Shown: positions 1 to 8,151 of the stretch, one piece after another
Layout: each line of letters starts with the position of its first letter
Numbering within the stretch: the stretch's first letter is position 1
DNA from: JBAWWY01 sp037144355
GTDB lineage: Bacteria; Bacillota; Clostridia; Peptostreptococcales; Anaerovoracaceae
Reading direction: 5' to 3'
Assembly (NCBI GenBank): GCA_037144355.1
Contig: JBAWWY010000017.1
Location: 1 to 32,518, forward strand
DNA: 32,518 nt
Made by a program: the position numbers and the translations under genes
Notes under the pieces: generated by a model
The model's database searches: none
The model's input: the letters and a program-made list of their open reading frames with translations, nothing else
Told to the model about the DNA's origin: nothing

Positions 1-257
1 TCATGGGTTGCCCTGGTGGATGCATAGGTGGAGGCGGACAGCCTGTCAAGTCCACTTTGGAAGTTAAAGCAAAGAGAATGAGAGCTCTATACAAGATAGA
101 TGCGGATCTTCCTCTTAGAAAGTCACATAAGAATCCAGATGTTACCAAGCTTTATGAAACATTCCTTGGAGAACCTCTTGGACCAAAATCACACGAACTT
201 CTTCACACCCACTATCATTCAAAAACAAAGAAGTTCGACTATAGCAATCTAAAATAG
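1..257 (+). CDS. [FeFe]-hydrogenase, C-terminal end (partial, cut by left edge)
   Basis: Only the last 84 or so residues are present; the frame is open to the left edge, so the visible ATG at base 3 is internal. The fragment starts with MGCPGGCIGGGGQP, the conserved motif of iron-only hydrogenases whose cysteine helps hold the H-cluster. It continues into the iron hydrogenase small-subunit domain (pattern LRKSHKNPDV, then YETFLGEPLGPKSHELLHTHY). This family evolves or oxidises H2 in the cytoplasm, often coupled to ferredoxin and NAD(P)H in fermenting Clostridia. Which subtype (monomeric or electron-bifurcating HydA) cannot be decided from the tail. The stop is TAG at 255-257, and a strong terminator follows at 314-345. 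Confidence 0.93.
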   Translation, partial: MGCPGGCIGGGGQPVKSTLEVKAKRMRALYKIDADLPLRKSHKNPDVTKLYETFLGEPLGPKSHELLHTHYHSKTKKFDYSNLK

Positions 258-313
258 TTTTACGATTGACAAACTTTTTCAATAAGCTTGTCACAAGGAT
301 ACATCAATAAAAT

Positions 314-345
314 AAAAGGCTGTTAAAATTTTTTAACAGCCTTTT
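314..345. terminator. Bidirectional rho-independent terminator
   Basis: A 13-bp perfect stem (314-326 with 333-345, AAAAGGCTGTTAA and its complement) has a 6-base A/T loop. The stem ends in T-runs on both strands, and the minus strand continues with TTTTATTTTATT. It lies between the plus-strand hydrogenase gene and the minus-strand operon ending at 443, so it can stop transcription from both sides. The rest of 258-442 shows nothing else. Confidence 0.9.
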
Positions 346-442
346 CCATATGCATTATTCCCATTATTCTTTTGCTAATACCCTATTCATCCACCAATAT
401 GCTTTTTTACTGTTGACGCTTTTTAACCTATAAACCTTCAAA

Positions 443-904
443 TTATAAAGCCGACTTGGAAACAAACTCATGTATCTCTTTTACAATATCGCTTCTCACT
501 GGCAAGCTTAAATTCCATTTACGTGTTTTGCACACTATGGAATCCATGGCGTTTAAAACTTCCATATATTCATTTTTAGCTCCATGCATCAGCATATATG
601 CAATATTATTTATATCTTTTCCATAAATATTCAAAAATGCCCTTGCTGGCGCTGATATGTTTCCAGCCCATACCTGGGAACATAAGACAATAAGTTCATA
701 TTCTTTCAAATCTACTGTGATTTTTTCAATATTTGCCTGCTCTTTTTTTGTTGCAGACCTGCCTGATTTAATGAATCCCAAGATACCTTTTCTCTTATCT
801 TTATCCACGATTTCCAGAATATCAGAATTTAATTCCTTGGCCAGGGAAATTGCCGCCATTTTGACTTTGCCAGTTCTTGAATAATAAACTACAAGTGTTC
901 TCAT
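443..904 (-). CDS. Flavodoxin-family protein
   Basis: This 153-residue protein is the size of a short-chain flavodoxin. The N-terminus has a beta-strand followed by a phosphate-binding loop (YYSRTGKVKMAA, residues 8-19) that fits the FMN phosphate loop of the family. A second loop near residue 75-85 (CSQVWAGNISAPARAF) resembles the flavin-ring-contacting region of flavodoxin-like oxidoreductases. The likely role is cytosolic electron transfer or quinone/thiol reduction with FMN; partners are unknown. It is the last gene of the minus-strand run that starts with apgM, 17 bases after the racemase gene, with AGGAGGT upstream of the ATG. Its link to the wall-type genes before it is not obvious. 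Confidence 0.8.
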   Translation of the reverse strand: MRTLVVYYSRTGKVKMAAISLAKELNSDILEIVDKDKRKGILGFIKSGRSATKKEQANIEKITVDLKEYELIVLCSQVWAGNISAPARAFLNIYGKDINNIAYMLMHGAKNEYMEVLNAMDSIVCKTRKWNLSLPVRSDIVKEIHEFVSKSAL

Positions 905-921
905 CTTTTCAACCTCCTATA

Positions 922-1617
922 TTAATCCCCATTAACTACTTTATTTGCAAGAATCTCCATGGTGTCTATAAGCGGCTTTATAATATGATCCGGCGTAAGG
1001 ACAATGCTTATTTCGGTGCACCCCGAAACAATCAGGTCCGCTCCTTGGGAAATCATGCTGTTTGCCGCTGCTACAAGAAGTGAAATTGGCTCCATTCCAT
1101 AGTTCCCGCATTTGATGCCGTTTTCTCCGTAGATTGCCTTCATAACCTCTTCTTCCTGATCCTTGTCATTTGGGTAAACAATCTCATAGTCCGGTAGATA
1201 TTTATGGAACATCCCAGCCCTCATGGTTCCAGTCGTGGACAATACACCAATTTTTCTAGCATTCTTGTAATTGCTCTTTATATACTCGTTTAATACTTCC
1301 AAAGCGTTTAGAATTTCATAATTTACCTCACTCCTTATTTCATCAATAAAATAATGTGCGGTTATACATGGTATACAGGCAACTTCCACTTTGGCCAGTT
1401 CAAGATTCTTTGCTGTTTTAATCATTTCGGGCAAAGGGCTCTCGCCTTCGCCAATAATTGCTTTCGTTCTATCGGGAATTTTTGGATTACTGTCAATAAT
1501 GACTCTGAAATGGTCTTGGTCCTTGGTGACTTTAGTGGCTTTAATAATTTTCGAATAAAAATCCGCTGTGGCCTCAGGTCCCATTCCCCCAATAATTCCG
1601 ATTATTTTATCATTCAT
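922..1617 (-). CDS. Aspartate/glutamate racemase family protein
   Basis: At 231 residues it matches the Asp/Glu racemase family, PLP-independent enzymes that invert an amino acid with two cysteines. The N-terminus IGIIGGMGPEAT (residues 6-17) is the family signature. The first catalytic cysteine lies in ACIPCITAHYF near residue 83 and the second in VSGCTEISIVL near residue 198. The first motif usually reads PCNTAH; here Asn is replaced by Ile (codon ATA), which could alter substrate choice. The gene lies 31 bases after the MurE-like ligase and in the same run as an ATP-grasp ligase. Supplying D-aspartate (or another D-amino acid) to those ligases is a reasonable inference, since Asp racemase and D-Asp ligase genes are neighbours in Enterococcus faecium. 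Substrate is not proven. Confidence 0.86.
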   Translation of the reverse strand: MNDKIIGIIGGMGPEATADFYSKIIKATKVTKDQDHFRVIIDSNPKIPDRTKAIIGEGESPLPEMIKTAKNLELAKVEVACIPCITAHYFIDEIRSEVNYEILNALEVLNEYIKSNYKNARKIGVLSTTGTMRAGMFHKYLPDYEIVYPNDKDQEEEVMKAIYGENGIKCGNYGMEPISLLVAAANSMISQGADLIVSGCTEISIVLTPDHIIKPLIDTMEILANKVVNGD

Positions 1618-1648
1618 AATCTATCCTCTCAAACTGTATATCAATTTC

Positions 1649-3202
1649 TTATATGCCTGCCACTCTTGATTCAAGTGGCCTGAACAAATCTTCAGTATCG
1701 ATTTCAGGTCTCATCTCGTGCAACTTCTCGAGGGCTATCTTAGCTCCATAATCCATACCTTGGCATCCGGCAAGTAGAATCAAGTCTCCTTCTTCAGCTC
1801 TTGAAAGTGCCAGGGCAATTGCGTCCGGAAGTTCATCAAAAAGTTCTATTTTAATACCAGCCTTGGTCATAACATCAATGAATACCGCAATTTCCTCATC
1901 GCTGACTTCATCCTTTTCATCTACATGTGATCTGCTGAAAGTGGCGATTATATTTTCAATACCAATTTTTGTTGCCCATTTTACAATGGTTTCTGCATTT
2001 TCTCGATTGACTATAGGTCCTCTTCCCCCTCGAATCGCATAAACCATTCTCAATTTTTTATAATCCATAAAATCCAAAGTTCCCAAGGTAACGTCAATAT
2101 TTCCACTATTTGCAAAATGATCATCTATTATTATAAACTCTTTTTCGAAAATAAACTCAAAACGCCTCTCAACTCCCTTGAATGAATTTAAGGCCGTTTG
2201 TATTATATTTGTACTGATACCGAATATCAAACCAACTGCTATTGCAGCCATGGAATTATAAACAGAATGGTATCCCGGAACAGATAATTCAATTGGGAAA
2301 CTTTGAACGTAAATTTCCTTGTCGAAACCCATGAAATCTTGGTTTATATCCACATTGAACTTGGCTCTTCCAGTTGACAGGTTCAAATCAGAAACGCTTA
2401 ATGTTCCTTGTTTTTTCTCCACGCTGTATGTGACAACTTTTGCTTCTGTTTCATTTTCAAGCCTGGAGCTGAAGGTGTCATCCAGGTTCAGAATTGCAAA
2501 GCTGCCTTCCTTTGCGTTTCTTATCAAGCCTGCTTTTGCATTGTAGTAGTTATCGAAACCTTCGTGCAGGTCTATATGCTCCCTGCTGATGTTATTTAGC
2601 ACTACCACATTGAAATCCACGTTTGCAGCTCTGGAAAGCTCCATTGCAGAGGAAGAGACCTCCATGGTAACGTGTGTAACCCCATATTCATTCATTTCAT
2701 ATAAGAATTTTTGTAACTCGTAGGATTCCGGAGTGGTGAGTTTTGATGGGTAAAGCTCTTTCCCGTACATAACGGCCACTGTACCAATTACACCCGTTTC
2801 AAATCCATTCCCTTTAAATATTGCATCGGTTAAAAATGAAGTCGTTGTCTTGCCATTTGTTGCGGTTATGCCAATCATCTTCATTTTTTTGGAAGGATTG
2901 CCGAAGAAGTCTGCCGAAGCCGCCGCGAGAGCTTTTCTAGCATCGGCTACTTTATATTGTGGTATTGCCAGACCCTCTGAAAATTCTTCAACTATTGCCG
3001 CAACTGCGCCCTTCTCCATTGCCATTGGAAGATATTCATGGCCATCTGTCTTATAGCCTTTGATGCAAAAGAAAATATCCCCTGGTTTTACCCGGGCTGA
3101 ATGATATGAAATACCAGAATAAAGGACTTCCTGATCCATTTTGGGATTGGCAGTCTCTTCTATTTTGATTATTTGGCTTAATTCCGAGATACTTTTCAAC
3201 AT
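1649..3202 (-). CDS. Divergent MurE-like Mur ligase
   Basis: This 517-residue protein has the three-domain plan of MurE: N-terminal UDP-binding-like domain (1-105), central ATPase with P-loop TATNGKTTT (113-121), MEVSSSAMELSRAA (180-193) and NNISREHIDLH (203-213), and the K223 position corresponding to the carbamylated lysine. The C-terminal domain is clearly altered. The usual DYAHTP is DDHFANSGN (360-368), the DNPR amino-acid-selecting motif is absent (TFSRSHVDEKDE at 421-432), and the AGKGHE-like end reads AGCQGMDYG. It should therefore ligate an amino acid or peptide to a carboxylate using ATP, but it is probably not the housekeeping MurE and its acceptor is uncertain. It follows the ATP-grasp gene by 15 bases and precedes the racemase. 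Confidence 0.82.
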   Translation of the reverse strand: MLKSISELSQIIKIEETANPKMDQEVLYSGISYHSARVKPGDIFFCIKGYKTDGHEYLPMAMEKGAVAAIVEEFSEGLAIPQYKVADARKALAAASADFFGNPSKKMKMIGITATNGKTTTSFLTDAIFKGNGFETGVIGTVAVMYGKELYPSKLTTPESYELQKFLYEMNEYGVTHVTMEVSSSAMELSRAANVDFNVVVLNNISREHIDLHEGFDNYYNAKAGLIRNAKEGSFAILNLDDTFSSRLENETEAKVVTYSVEKKQGTLSVSDLNLSTGRAKFNVDINQDFMGFDKEIYVQSFPIELSVPGYHSVYNSMAAIAVGLIFGISTNIIQTALNSFKGVERRFEFIFEKEFIIIDDHFANSGNIDVTLGTLDFMDYKKLRMVYAIRGGRGPIVNRENAETIVKWATKIGIENIIATFSRSHVDEKDEVSDEEIAVFIDVMTKAGIKIELFDELPDAIALALSRAEEGDLILLAGCQGMDYGAKIALEKLHEMRPEIDTEDLFRPLESRVAGI

Positions 3203-3217
3203 AAGGATTCCCCCAAT

Positions 3218-4399
3218 TTATTTAAAAAGTTTTTTCATTACTTTCTTTGCCAATATGGTAAAGAATGATAATGCTGGTTTTGGATCATCCAGGCTCCAAA
3301 TTGCGCAGGCTTTTTTATTGAAGAAAAAGATAAAAACATCCCTGAAACGCAATTGCCTGGTCTTTAGATATCCATAGATTGCAAGAATATCCTCATACAA
3401 ATACCGGAAGATGATTCCCGTTTCATATTCAACCGCTTTTGGTTTTACCGGGCTCCCTGTGAGTTGGCAATAAGTTATCCATGGCATATTAATGCCTGAC
3501 ATATATAACAAATTGTTTAAATTACTGATTCTTACATTTATTTCGATTAAATAGAATTGTCCTGTATTTGCGTCCTTCTTGAATTCTATCTCTCCAAATC
3601 CCTTATATCCAATATTCTTGAAAAACTTCGATCCGATGAGATGTAGCTCTCCGACAAGTTTTTGGCCTGTATATACAGATGCTCCGAAATTGATGGGAAA
3701 CTGCCTGTACTTTTGGCATGTGAGCCAATGGGTTACCTCAGATTCATCATTCATATACGCGTCGTAGGTATACATATGGTCATCAAATCCAGGTATTATC
3801 CTCTGGACAATAACTTCAAGCCCTTTATCTTTAGCCATACTTAGAGCTTTTTCCAATTCCTGCAGGTTCTCAACCTTGAACATTTTTTTTCTAAAAACCA
3901 GCACGAATGCTGCTGAGTTGACTGGCTTTACAATGCATGGGAATCCTATTTTTTGAACAACATTATTGAGGAAACCATCTTCATTAGTGCTTATTGTCTC
4001 TGGAACTAAGACATCAAATTTCTCAGCAAGCTTATGAAGACTGCCCTTGTCCATAATCTCAGTATAAAGTCCCTGCTTTGTCATTGGTATTAAATAATAT
4101 TCTTTAAGAAGGTCAAGATTATCATCCACAACTTCCACATATGGATCTGCGCATGGAATCAGTACTGGGGGCCTTTCCTGCTTCTTTGAATATTCTATAA
4201 GAAACTTAATAAATTCATCTGATTCTCTCTTGTAATGGGGAGTGATTATTTTTTCACTCACATATTTGGAAGAGAAGGCATAACTGCCTTCTTCAGTGTG
4301 ATCCATTGCGACAACCACTACCCCATTTTTCCCAAGGCAACGTATTGCGCTAAGACCGATGTAATAATTTGATCCGAGGATTACGGCTTTGTTATTCAT
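3218..4399 (-). CDS. ATP-grasp carboxylate-amine ligase (D-aspartate ligase-like)
   Basis: At 393 residues, this has an N-terminal preATP-grasp domain (AVILGSNYYIGLSAIRCLGK), a central lid region with the lysine motif GFPCIVKPVNS (about 152-162) and VIVQRIIPGFDDHMY, and the metal/ATP-binding end GEIEFKKD...YLIEINVR (about 285-305), where the Glu and Asn ligate Mg-ATP. This family activates a carboxylate as acyl phosphate and joins it to an amine. It includes the D-aspartate ligases that add the D-Asp branch to the lysine of peptidoglycan precursors. The start overlaps the stop of the carboxypeptidase gene (ATGA), suggesting translational coupling. The racemase, Mur-type ligase and DD-carboxypeptidase around it favour a cell-wall role; the exact substrate is inferred only. 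Confidence 0.78.
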   Translation of the reverse strand: MNNKAVILGSNYYIGLSAIRCLGKNGVVVVAMDHTEEGSYAFSSKYVSEKIITPHYKRESDEFIKFLIEYSKKQERPPVLIPCADPYVEVVDDNLDLLKEYYLIPMTKQGLYTEIMDKGSLHKLAEKFDVLVPETISTNEDGFLNNVVQKIGFPCIVKPVNSAAFVLVFRKKMFKVENLQELEKALSMAKDKGLEVIVQRIIPGFDDHMYTYDAYMNDESEVTHWLTCQKYRQFPINFGASVYTGQKLVGELHLIGSKFFKNIGYKGFGEIEFKKDANTGQFYLIEINVRISNLNNLLYMSGINMPWITYCQLTGSPVKPKAVEYETGIIFRYLYEDILAIYGYLKTRQLRFRDVFIFFFNKKACAIWSLDDPKPALSFFTILAKKVMKKLFK

Positions 4400-5703
4400 A
4401 TCTTTTTCTCCTTGGAACGTATGTTATGACTTACATGCTTTTGCAGCTTTTTCCTTTTAATCTTGTTTCTTTTAATCATTACCCATGAAATTATAAAGCC
4501 CAAAAATATAAGTGCAATAGCCAGGACAAGATATTTTATATAATTTAATATATTGGTTATAGTAAGCCAAGCGCTTCCGGGAACGTCTTCATTGGCTACA
4601 ATCTTAAATTCTCCAAGCTTGTTATTGGCTTCGAAAACTGTTATCGACCCAATCTTCTGTCCCAAATGTACTGGAGCATTTACAGATGTTTCAATGCCAA
4701 CCTCTGTATTTAAAATATCTGGAGATGCATCAATCGGCAACGTTGCATAAACATCTTCTCCGATGACCGTATTGACAGAATCAAATAAGCCTCCCCGAAC
4801 TTTGACCTGGCTTACTGGAGTATCCTTAGCCGCTACCTTTACACTCTTGTAATTTGCGAATCCATAGTCCAGCAACTTGATACTGTCCAAAAAAATATTT
4901 GTTGAATCAGATTGGAGGACGACGGCAATCAATTCCATTCCATCTCTTTTCGCTGATGTTATCAGGCAATAACCTGCATCAGTTGTAAAACCAGTTTTCA
5001 CCCCTGTTGCCCCATCATACTTCAAAGTTCGAATCGTACCGTTATAGTTAACTTTAGTATCTGTATCGAAAAGGAGCTTGTTCTTGTTATATAGATACCT
5101 TTCAGGCTGTTTGTTGGTCGCTGAAAAAACATATCTATAAGTAGAAATCGCCTTTCTTATTTCTGGATGCTTTAATGCCTCTTTAGTAATCATTGCCAGG
5201 TCATAAGCCGTGGTAAGGTGCATGCTGTCCGGAAGGCCATTTGGATTGTCAAAATTCGTATTCTTTGCCCCAAGTTCTTTTGCTCTCTGGTTCATTAGAT
5301 TGGTGAATTCGGGAATTGTTCCCGAGATTTCCTTTCCAACAGCTACTGCCGCATCATTGGCGGACTCAACCAGCATTGCATTCAACAATTGATCAACTGT
5401 AACCTCTTCCCCTTCTACGAGGAAAATCCTCGTACCATCGGAAAATGGTGTTGTGGAGTCAATGATAACCTTTTGTGTCATGTCAAGATTTTCCACCGCA
5501 AGCAAAGATGTCATTATCTTTGTAGTGCTCGCTGGAAACTTTTGTTTATTCATTTGCTTGTCAAACAAGACCTGCCCTGTCGCACCATCGATTAAAACCG
5601 CCGCATCCCCTATTATTTGTGGCTCTGGGCCGGCTCCATAGGAAAATTGAAATGAGCCAAAGATCAATGAGATACTCAATAAAACAACTGCCATTTTTTT
5701 CAT
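4396..5703 (-). CDS. D-alanyl-D-alanine carboxypeptidase (PBP5/DacA-type, S11)
   Basis: This is a membrane-anchored DD-carboxypeptidase that removes the terminal D-Ala from peptidoglycan stem peptides outside the membrane. All three catalytic motifs are intact: SxxK as S59-TT-K62, SxN as S114-A-N116 and KTG as K236-T-G238. A signal peptide (MKKMAVVLLS..., cleavage likely after SYGA) precedes the domain. A PBP5 C-terminal beta domain follows, then one transmembrane helix near 383-405 (LVLAIALIFLGFIISWVMI) and a basic tail. The frame is open 12 bases further to an ATG at 5715, but that start has no ribosome site. The ATG at 5703 has GGAG six bases upstream and starts with a proper signal peptide, so it is preferred (435 residues). 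Its stop overlaps the next gene. Confidence 0.93.
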   Translation of the reverse strand: MKKMAVVLLSISLIFGSFQFSYGAGPEPQIIGDAAVLIDGATGQVLFDKQMNKQKFPASTTKIMTSLLAVENLDMTQKVIIDSTTPFSDGTRIFLVEGEEVTVDQLLNAMLVESANDAAVAVGKEISGTIPEFTNLMNQRAKELGAKNTNFDNPNGLPDSMHLTTAYDLAMITKEALKHPEIRKAISTYRYVFSATNKQPERYLYNKNKLLFDTDTKVNYNGTIRTLKYDGATGVKTGFTTDAGYCLITSAKRDGMELIAVVLQSDSTNIFLDSIKLLDYGFANYKSVKVAAKDTPVSQVKVRGGLFDSVNTVIGEDVYATLPIDASPDILNTEVGIETSVNAPVHLGQKIGSITVFEANNKLGEFKIVANEDVPGSAWLTITNILNYIKYLVLAIALIFLGFIISWVMIKRNKIKRKKLQKHVSHNIRSKEKKI

Positions 5704-5755
5704 TTTTGTCTCCATCTATATGCTTTATATTTTATCTGCAAGCTTAATATTTTAT

Positions 5756-6964
5756 CTATTTTCGAAAGAAATAATCGGTTAGTTCGTACCCGTTTTGAAA
5801 ATGTTCTCCTAATTTGCCAGCTTTCTCGGTAAATGAATTGCTCCTGTTGTACCTGCTTTTAGTGCTGTCATATAGGCAAAATGGCACTGGGGATGATGTA
5901 TGTGTTCTTAAAGATATAGGTGTTGCATGGTCAGGGAGAACAAGAATCCTAAATTCCTTTTCCGTTTCCTTCAAGAAAACCAGCAATGGCTTGACTATTT
6001 TCCCATCAATATATTCTATTGATTTGATTTTCCCTTCCAAGTCACCTTGGTGTGAACATTCATCAGGAGCTTCCACATGAATGAAGACAAAATCGTCTCC
6101 TTCCATAAAAGCGGCTTTTGCTGCTTCTGCCTTTGCGGTATAGTCAGTATCTATAGTCCCAGTTGCCGTTGGAACATTTATTGCTCTCATGCCAGCGCAA
6201 ATTCCAATCCCCTTGATTAAATCCACCGCCGAAATTACAGACCCCTTTACCCCATATTTATCTTGGAAGTTTGCAAGATTCGGTTTTTTGCCCTGACCCC
6301 AAAGCCAAATGGAATTGCCTGGGTTTTTTCCATTTTTAACCCTTTCCAAATTTGTCGGATGTGAGGAGAGCAAATCGTAACTTTCTTTCATGATTTCCCT
6401 CAATCTGTATATTGATCCTGCTTTCGGCAAATACTCACATATTTCTCTTGTAAGTATGTCGTGAGGCGGAATTAGAACTTCTTCGATTTCTCCATTTTTA
6501 ATAATCAGAGCGTGCCTATAGCTGACTCCGGGATAAAATTTCAATGTATTATCTCCAAAGGCCTCTTCAACGCTTTTAATAAGTTCTTTGGCTTCCTCGC
6601 TTGCAATATCTCCGGCACTATGGTCAATTATTATCTTTTTCTCATAATCTCCATCTCCTGCAAGAGTGACCAGATTACACCTAAGCGCCAAATCTGTATC
6701 AGTAAGTTCTATTCCCATGCTTGCAGCCTCCAGTGGAGACCTTCCTGTATGATATATTTTGGGATCATATCCCAAGACTGACAAATTTGCTGTATCGCTC
6801 CCTGGCGACATGCCATTGGGAATCGTGCTGACGGTGCCTATTTCTCCATATTGAGCCATGTAATCCATGTTTTCTATAGAAGCTGCCTCAAGTGGAGTTT
6901 TGTCACCCAGGCTGCTTATTTTCTCATCTGCCGCTCCATCGAGAAGCACTATCAAATACTTCAT
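5756..6964 (-). CDS. apgM: Cofactor-independent phosphoglycerate mutase, ApgM type
   Basis: This 402-residue member of the alkaline-phosphatase-like ApgM family should interconvert 3- and 2-phosphoglycerate using metal ions. The metal/phosphoenzyme residues are visible: LLDGAAD near residue 7-13, the serine loop NGMSPGSDTANLSVLGYD (about 50-67), HVEAPDECSHQGD near 295 and LPDHATP near 349. Bacterial members of this subfamily have also been proposed to act as homoserine kinases, so that alternative stays open; no other threonine-pathway gene is near. It is divergent from serC, which suggests control at the 3-phosphoglycerate branch point. It leads the six-gene minus-strand run, 52 bases before the carboxypeptidase start. 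It ends in TAG, with TAA three codons later. Confidence 0.88.
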   Translation of the reverse strand: MKYLIVLLDGAADEKISSLGDKTPLEAASIENMDYMAQYGEIGTVSTIPNGMSPGSDTANLSVLGYDPKIYHTGRSPLEAASMGIELTDTDLALRCNLVTLAGDGDYEKKIIIDHSAGDIASEEAKELIKSVEEAFGDNTLKFYPGVSYRHALIIKNGEIEEVLIPPHDILTREICEYLPKAGSIYRLREIMKESYDLLSSHPTNLERVKNGKNPGNSIWLWGQGKKPNLANFQDKYGVKGSVISAVDLIKGIGICAGMRAINVPTATGTIDTDYTAKAEAAKAAFMEGDDFVFIHVEAPDECSHQGDLEGKIKSIEYIDGKIVKPLLVFLKETEKEFRILVLPDHATPISLRTHTSSPVPFCLYDSTKSRYNRSNSFTEKAGKLGEHFQNGYELTDYFFRK

Positions 6965-7003
6965 TTTCAGTTCCTTCCGCTCTTTTACCTGTTCATTTTT
7001 TTC

Positions 7004-7032
7004 TTTACCATTCTAACACAAAGTGCTATAAT
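7004..7032 (+). promoter_or_regulatory. Vegetative promoter of serC-serA-serA
   Basis: TTTACC (7004-7009), a 17-base spacer and TATAAT (7027-7032) with an upstream TG (extended -10) fit a sigma-A promoter. Transcription should start near 7039-7040. An inverted repeat ATTGT-GT-ACAAT at 7031-7042 overlaps the -10 edge and start region and could be an operator, but it is short. The serC ribosome site AAGGAGGT follows at about 7050-7057. Confidence 0.75.
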
Positions 7033-7065
7033 TGTGTACAATAAAATCCAAGGAGGTAAGAAAAA

Positions 7066-8151
7066 ATGGATAGGATATTTAATTTTTCTGCAGGTCCATC
7101 TATGTTGCCCGTAGAGGTACTGGAGGAGGCTGCTAAAGAGCTCGCAAATTACCATGGCTGTGGTATGTCGGTAATGGAACTAAGCCACCGCTCCTTGGAA
7201 TTCGAGAAGATTATCGGGGATGCGGAAGCTGGTTTGAGGGAATTGATGGAGATTCCAGAGAACTATAAAGTCTTGTTTCTTCAAGGTGGTGCTTCACTGC
7301 AATTTTCCATGATTCCAATGAATTTATTCAGAAATTCCAACAAGGCTGATTTTCTCATTACAGGAATGTGGGCAAAAAAAGCTGCCGCTGAAGCCAAAAA
7401 ATTCGGGAAGGTAAATGTTGTCGCCTCTTCAGAAGATACAATGTTTTCATACATACCAAAATTTGATTCCACGAATTTTTCCAAGGATGCGGACTATTTC
7501 CATATAACAACAAACAATACAATTTACGGCTCCAGGATTCCCACCCTCCCTGACACAGGAGATGTGCCTTTGGTAGCCGATATGTCATCGAATATTCTAT
7601 CTGAGGTCTATGACGTTTCAAAATTTGGCCTTATCTATGCAGGTGCTCAAAAAAACATAGGGCCAGCAGGTCTTACAGTGGTAATTATCAGGGATGACCT
7701 GGTTGGATTTGCCAAGGAAGGCACTCCACCAATGCTGGATTATAAAATCCAAGTTGATAATGGTTCCATGTACAATACTCCTCCAACCTTCGCAATTTAT
7801 ATGGCTAAGCTCGTTTTTGACCATATGCGGAAACTTGGTGGCATTCCTGCCATGCAGAAGATCAATGAAGATAAGGCGAAGCTTCTATACGATGCAATTG
7901 ATAATAGCAAATTGTTCAGCTGCCCTGTTAATAAGGAAGACCGATCAATAATGAATGTGGTCTTTGTTACCGGCAACGAAGTCATAGATAAACAATTCAT
8001 CAAGGAAGCGGAAAGTCTCGGCTTGGTTAATCTTGGTGGCCATCGATCAGTAGGAGGAATGAGAGCAAGCATCTATAATGCCATGCCTGTTGCAGGCGTT
8101 AAAGCATTGATAAAATTCATGCAGGATTTCGAGGTAAGAAATAATGTATAA
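7066..8151 (+). CDS. serC: Phosphoserine aminotransferase
   Basis: This PLP enzyme converts 3-phosphohydroxypyruvate plus glutamate to phosphoserine, step two of serine synthesis. The 361 residues match the family length. The N-terminus (IFNFSAGPSMLP) is the SerC signature, followed by SVMELSHRS (substrate binding) and FLQGGASLQF (PLP phosphate loop). The Schiff-base lysine lies in YAGAQKNIGPAG near residue 196, and the C-terminal HRSVGGMRASIYNAM is conserved. A perfect ribosome site AAGGAGGT and an extended -10 promoter lie upstream. Its stop overlaps the start of the first serA by eight bases, so the two are translationally coupled. Confidence 0.97.
   Translation: MDRIFNFSAGPSMLPVEVLEEAAKELANYHGCGMSVMELSHRSLEFEKIIGDAEAGLRELMEIPENYKVLFLQGGASLQFSMIPMNLFRNSNKADFLITGMWAKKAAAEAKKFGKVNVVASSEDTMFSYIPKFDSTNFSKDADYFHITTNNTIYGSRIPTLPDTGDVPLVADMSSNILSEVYDVSKFGLIYAGAQKNIGPAGLTVVIIRDDLVGFAKEGTPPMLDYKIQVDNGSMYNTPPTFAIYMAKLVFDHMRKLGGIPAMQKINEDKAKLLYDAIDNSKLFSCPVNKEDRSIMNVVFVTGNEVIDKQFIKEAESLGLVNLGGHRSVGGMRASIYNAMPVAGVKALIKFMQDFEVRNNV

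Noticed and set aside
2850..3056. Opposite-strand frame inside the MurE-like gene
   Set aside because: It is antisense to a well-supported gene, with no ribosome site or recognisable domain.
1649..3202. Canonical housekeeping MurE
   Set aside because: DNPR and DYAHTP motifs are missing from the C-terminal domain, so it is called only MurE-like.
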